Below the pieces are notes generated by a model, which was given only the letters and a program-made list of their open reading frames with translations, did not search any database and was not told the DNA's origin. From NCBI RefSeq assembly GCF_001613465.1, contig NZ_BDCK01000018.1, positions 186,001-250,000 of the forward strand: a stretch of DNA of 64,000 nt. Reading direction: 5' to 3'. Every line of letters begins with the position of its first letter. Positions within the stretch are counted from its first letter, which is position 1. The stretch comes from Nocardia niwae NBRC 108934 = DSM 45340. Its GTDB lineage: Bacteria; Actinomycetota; Actinomycetes; Mycobacteriales; Mycobacteriaceae. This document shows positions 62,035 to 64,000 of the stretch, one piece after another. The position numbers were made by a program, and so were the translations under genes.

Positions 62035-62583
62035 GTGGTCCGCTCGCTGCTCGCCCGGACCGCTATCGAGCTGGTCGCCGCCAAGGGCTACGACAACACG
62101 ACCCTCGAAGAGGTCGCCGCCGCCGCGGGCGTCTCCCGGCGGACCCTGTTCAACTACTTCCGCAACAAGGAAGACCTTGCGCTCAGCAGCCTGGCCGAAC
62201 AGGGCGAACTGATCGCCGCGCGCCTCGCGCAGCGCCCGGCCGACGAGGATGCCTGGGCGGCGCTGCGCGCGGCGTTCCAGGTGCTCGAGGAGATCGACAT
62301 GACAGCCGAAGGCCGCTTGGAGTTCATCACGCTGCTGTTCGGCAACGATTCCCTACGTGCCGGACACGCGGAGAAGCAAGCCCGCTGGCAAGACCTGTTC
62401 GCACCGCTGATCGAGCCGCGACTGCCCGACTCCGACCGCCGCACCCTGCAAGCGCGTGCGATCGCGGCCGCAGCGATCATCTGCCTGCAGGCAGCCAACG
62501 AGGAACGGGTACGGCTGGGCGGGCAGGTCGACCTGTTCGACCTCTACGCCGCCGCCGTACAGGCCATCCGCCGCCCCACGTGA
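62035..62583 (+). CDS. TetR-family regulator, possibly 5'-shortened
   Basis: About 182 residues from GTG 62035. Helix-turn-helix Y-D-N-T-T-L-E-E-V-A-A-A-A-G-V-S-R-R-T-L (residues 20-39) is intact, and F-N-Y-F-R-N-K-E-D-L follows. The helix before it starts almost at the first codon, so some N-terminal residues may be lost. Upstream DNA is the nmrA remnant. NmrA-like genes and TetR genes are often divergent partners, which fits a deletion that removed the start of both. Confidence 0.72.
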   Translation: MVRSLLARTAIELVAAKGYDNTTLEEVAAAAGVSRRTLFNYFRNKEDLALSSLAEQGELIAARLAQRPADEDAWAALRAAFQVLEEIDMTAEGRLEFITLLFGNDSLRAGHAEKQARWQDLFAPLIEPRLPDSDRRTLQARAIAAAAIICLQAANEERVRLGGQVDLFDLYAAAVQAIRRPT

Positions 62584-62859
62584 AACCGGGCTCCACCACG
62601 CCCGTCGGCGTGGGGACCAGGGGCCGAACCGGGCGGCTGGGTCATGTCATGTCCCGGCGCGTCCCTCTCTGCCACGCCCGTAGATTTCGCGGCGACCCAA
62701 CCGCACGGCAACCCATCAGGCGCGACCGCCTCGCACTCGATGGGTTGCCCGCCAGTACGGGCGCACGTTCACCAGCATTCGATACCCGGCAGTTCGCCGG
62801 CGATGCTCAGCGACCCGGCGATTTCGGCATGGGCTTGTCTGGCGAACGGCCGAACGCGC
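62584..62859. other. 276-base region between TetR and helicase
   Basis: Convergent gap with no protein-like frame and no strong hairpin. Nothing else seen. Confidence 0.4.
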
Positions 62860-63999
62860 CTATGCGGCCCTTCCGCGCGCAGAGTGAGCCCGCGACTTGG
62901 CGCGCGACTGACCTCGCGCCGCACTGCCGTTGCGACGGCCGCTTCCCTCGCGCGGTCCGCCACTGCTCCCGCGCGGTCCGCCACTGCTTCGGCGGTCGTC
63001 TTCACGTGCCGCCCGCTCGCTGTAGGAGGGCGCGACGAAGGGGGCGATCGTGCCGACGAGCTCGGCCACCACGGGCGAATCGGCGGTGACCCGTTGCGGG
63101 GTCACAGTGATCTTGGCCTTGCGCATGAGGTCGGCCAGGTCGCGTCGTTCGCCGGGCAGCACCAGGGTGATCACTTCACCGGAGTTGCCTGCCCGCGCGG
63201 TACGCCCCGAACGGTGCAGGTACGCCTTGTGTTCGGCGGGCGGATCAACGTGCACGACCAGCTCGACACCGTCGACGTGCACGCCGCGCGCGGCCACATC
63301 GGTCGCCACCAGCACGAGGGCATCACCGGCGGCGAAGACCGCGAGGTTGCGGTCGCGGGCGGCCTGCGAGAGGTTGCCGTGCAGATCGACGGCCGGAATT
63401 CCGGCCAGGGTCAGCTGCTTGGCCAGTTTGCGAGCCTGATGTTTGGTGCGCATGAACAGGATTCGCCGCCCCGAGCCCGAGGCGAGCCGGTGTACGACCT
63501 CGCGCTTGGCTTCGACGCTCGCGGTTTCGAAAACGTGATGGGTCATGGCGGCGACCGGGGAGTTCGCCCCATCGACGGAATGCAGCTTGGCATCCGGCAG
63601 GAAACGGCTGACCAGCTTGTTGACGCCGTTATCCAGAGTGGCCGAGAAGAGCAGGCGCTGACCAGTGTTCGGGGTGGCCGCGAGAATGCGGGTCACGCCT
63701 GGCAGGAACCCGAGGTCGGCCATGTGGTCGGCCTCGTCGATAACGGTGACCTCGACGGCATCCAGGGAGATCAGACGTTGGTTCATGAGATCCTCGAGCC
63801 TGCCGGGGCAGGCGACGACAATGTCGACACCGGCGCGCAGCGCCCGGACTTGCCGGTTCTGCGGTACCCCACCGAAAATCGTGGTGACGGTCATGCGATA
63901 GGCCGCGGCGAGGGGTTCCAGCGCGGCCGTGATCTGGGTGGCCAATTCCCGAGTCGGCGCCAGCACCAGGCCGGTCGGGCGGCTCGGTGCGCGCCTACC
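62860..63999 (-). CDS. DEAD-box RNA helicase, 5' end outside window
   Basis: C-terminal 379 residues of a DEAD-box helicase. Motifs in order: A-P-T-R-E-L-A (Ia), G-G, P-G-R-L (Ib), V-I-D-E-A-D-H-M (II), S-A-T (III), then F-M-R-T-K (IV), T-D-V-A-A-R-G (V) and H-R-S-G-R-T-A-R-A-G (VI). The frame stays open to the window edge; motif I (Walker A) and the Q motif must lie beyond 64000. The last 60 residues are Arg/Gly/Ser-rich, as in RhlE-type proteins, for RNA binding. Remodels structured RNA using ATP. Confidence 0.93.
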   Translation of the reverse strand, partial: GRRAPSRPTGLVLAPTRELATQITAALEPLAAAYRMTVTTIFGGVPQNRQVRALRAGVDIVVACPGRLEDLMNQRLISLDAVEVTVIDEADHMADLGFLPGVTRILAATPNTGQRLLFSATLDNGVNKLVSRFLPDAKLHSVDGANSPVAAMTHHVFETASVEAKREVVHRLASGSGRRILFMRTKHQARKLAKQLTLAGIPAVDLHGNLSQAARDRNLAVFAAGDALVLVATDVAARGVHVDGVELVVHVDPPAEHKAYLHRSGRTARAGNSGEVITLVLPGERRDLADLMRKAKITVTPQRVTADSPVVAELVGTIAPFVAPSYSERAAREDDRRSSGGPRGSSGGPREGSGRRNGSAARGQSRAKSRAHSARGRAA

Positions 64000-64000
64000 G

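Overview
This is GC-rich DNA (about two thirds G+C by eye) with the strong codon bias of a mycolic-acid actinobacterium, most likely Nocardia or a close relative. The markers are an antigen-85-type mycolyltransferase, a full-length carboxylic acid reductase very close in sequence to the Nocardia enzyme, a DUF3556 membrane protein, MpaB-family proteins, a cutinase, SigJ-type ECF sigma factors, a BioQ-type biotin operator and a KstR-like steroid operator. I see no phage, insertion sequence, tRNA, rRNA or CRISPR array. The window looks chromosomal and is rich in catabolism and regulators.

Layout. 1-4.7 kb: mycolyltransferase (5' end outside), aminoglycoside-nucleotidyltransferase-like protein, DUF3556 membrane protein, Nudix hydrolase. 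4.7-10.4 kb: a tightly packed six-gene operon behind a BioQ-type palindrome. It joins the biotin ECF transporter (BioY, BioM, BioN) to two related compact acyl-adenylating enzymes and a thiolase. 10.4-18.2 kb: PAP2-type membrane protein, amidase, PucR regulator, a small HAD protein, an AraC regulator, and an ECF sigma factor divergent from a DoxX-like protein. 18.2-28.6 kb: a catabolic block. One strand carries GMC oxidoreductase, TetR, KstD-like flavoprotein, CMD protein, 3-hydroxyisobutyrate-dehydrogenase-like protein, SDR and aldehyde dehydrogenase. The other carries SDR, ferredoxin and a GabD2-type dehydrogenase. The same operator motif occurs at the TetR start codon, in front of the aldehyde dehydrogenase and in front of the divergent SDR, so this TetR probably governs both arms. 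28.7-33.4 kb: glutathione peroxidase, then two luciferase-type flavin monooxygenases and an MFS exporter. 33.6-40.8 kb: carboxylic acid reductase, Tat-exported sulfatase, and a TetR/epimerase pair separated by three evenly spaced palindromes. 40.9-48.6 kb: adenylate cyclase, small secreted protein, K+ channel, ECF41-type sigma factor divergent from an FMN reductase and SnoaL-like protein, a Zn-ribbon/OB-fold protein, a decayed stretch, and a PAS-ANTAR protein. 48.8-56.7 kb: DJ-1 protein, glycerophosphodiesterase, TetR, SDR-MarR pair, cutinase, FadD ligase, MpaB protein. 56.7-62.6 kb: a second GMC / aldehyde dehydrogenase / PucR module, flanked by a truncated mpaB on the left and a truncated nmrA-like gene on the right. 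62.9 kb to end: DEAD-box RNA helicase (5' end outside).

Common theme: oxidation of alcohols, aldehydes and acids derived from lipids, steroids or xenobiotics. Two paralogous GMC oxidoreductases sit in separate modules with different regulators. The most novel element is the biotin-transporter operon with its ligase-thiolase-ligase set. The best internally supported new regulon is the three-site TetR regulon at 20.5-25.8 kb. All assignments come from reading motifs and translated sequence; no database search was run.
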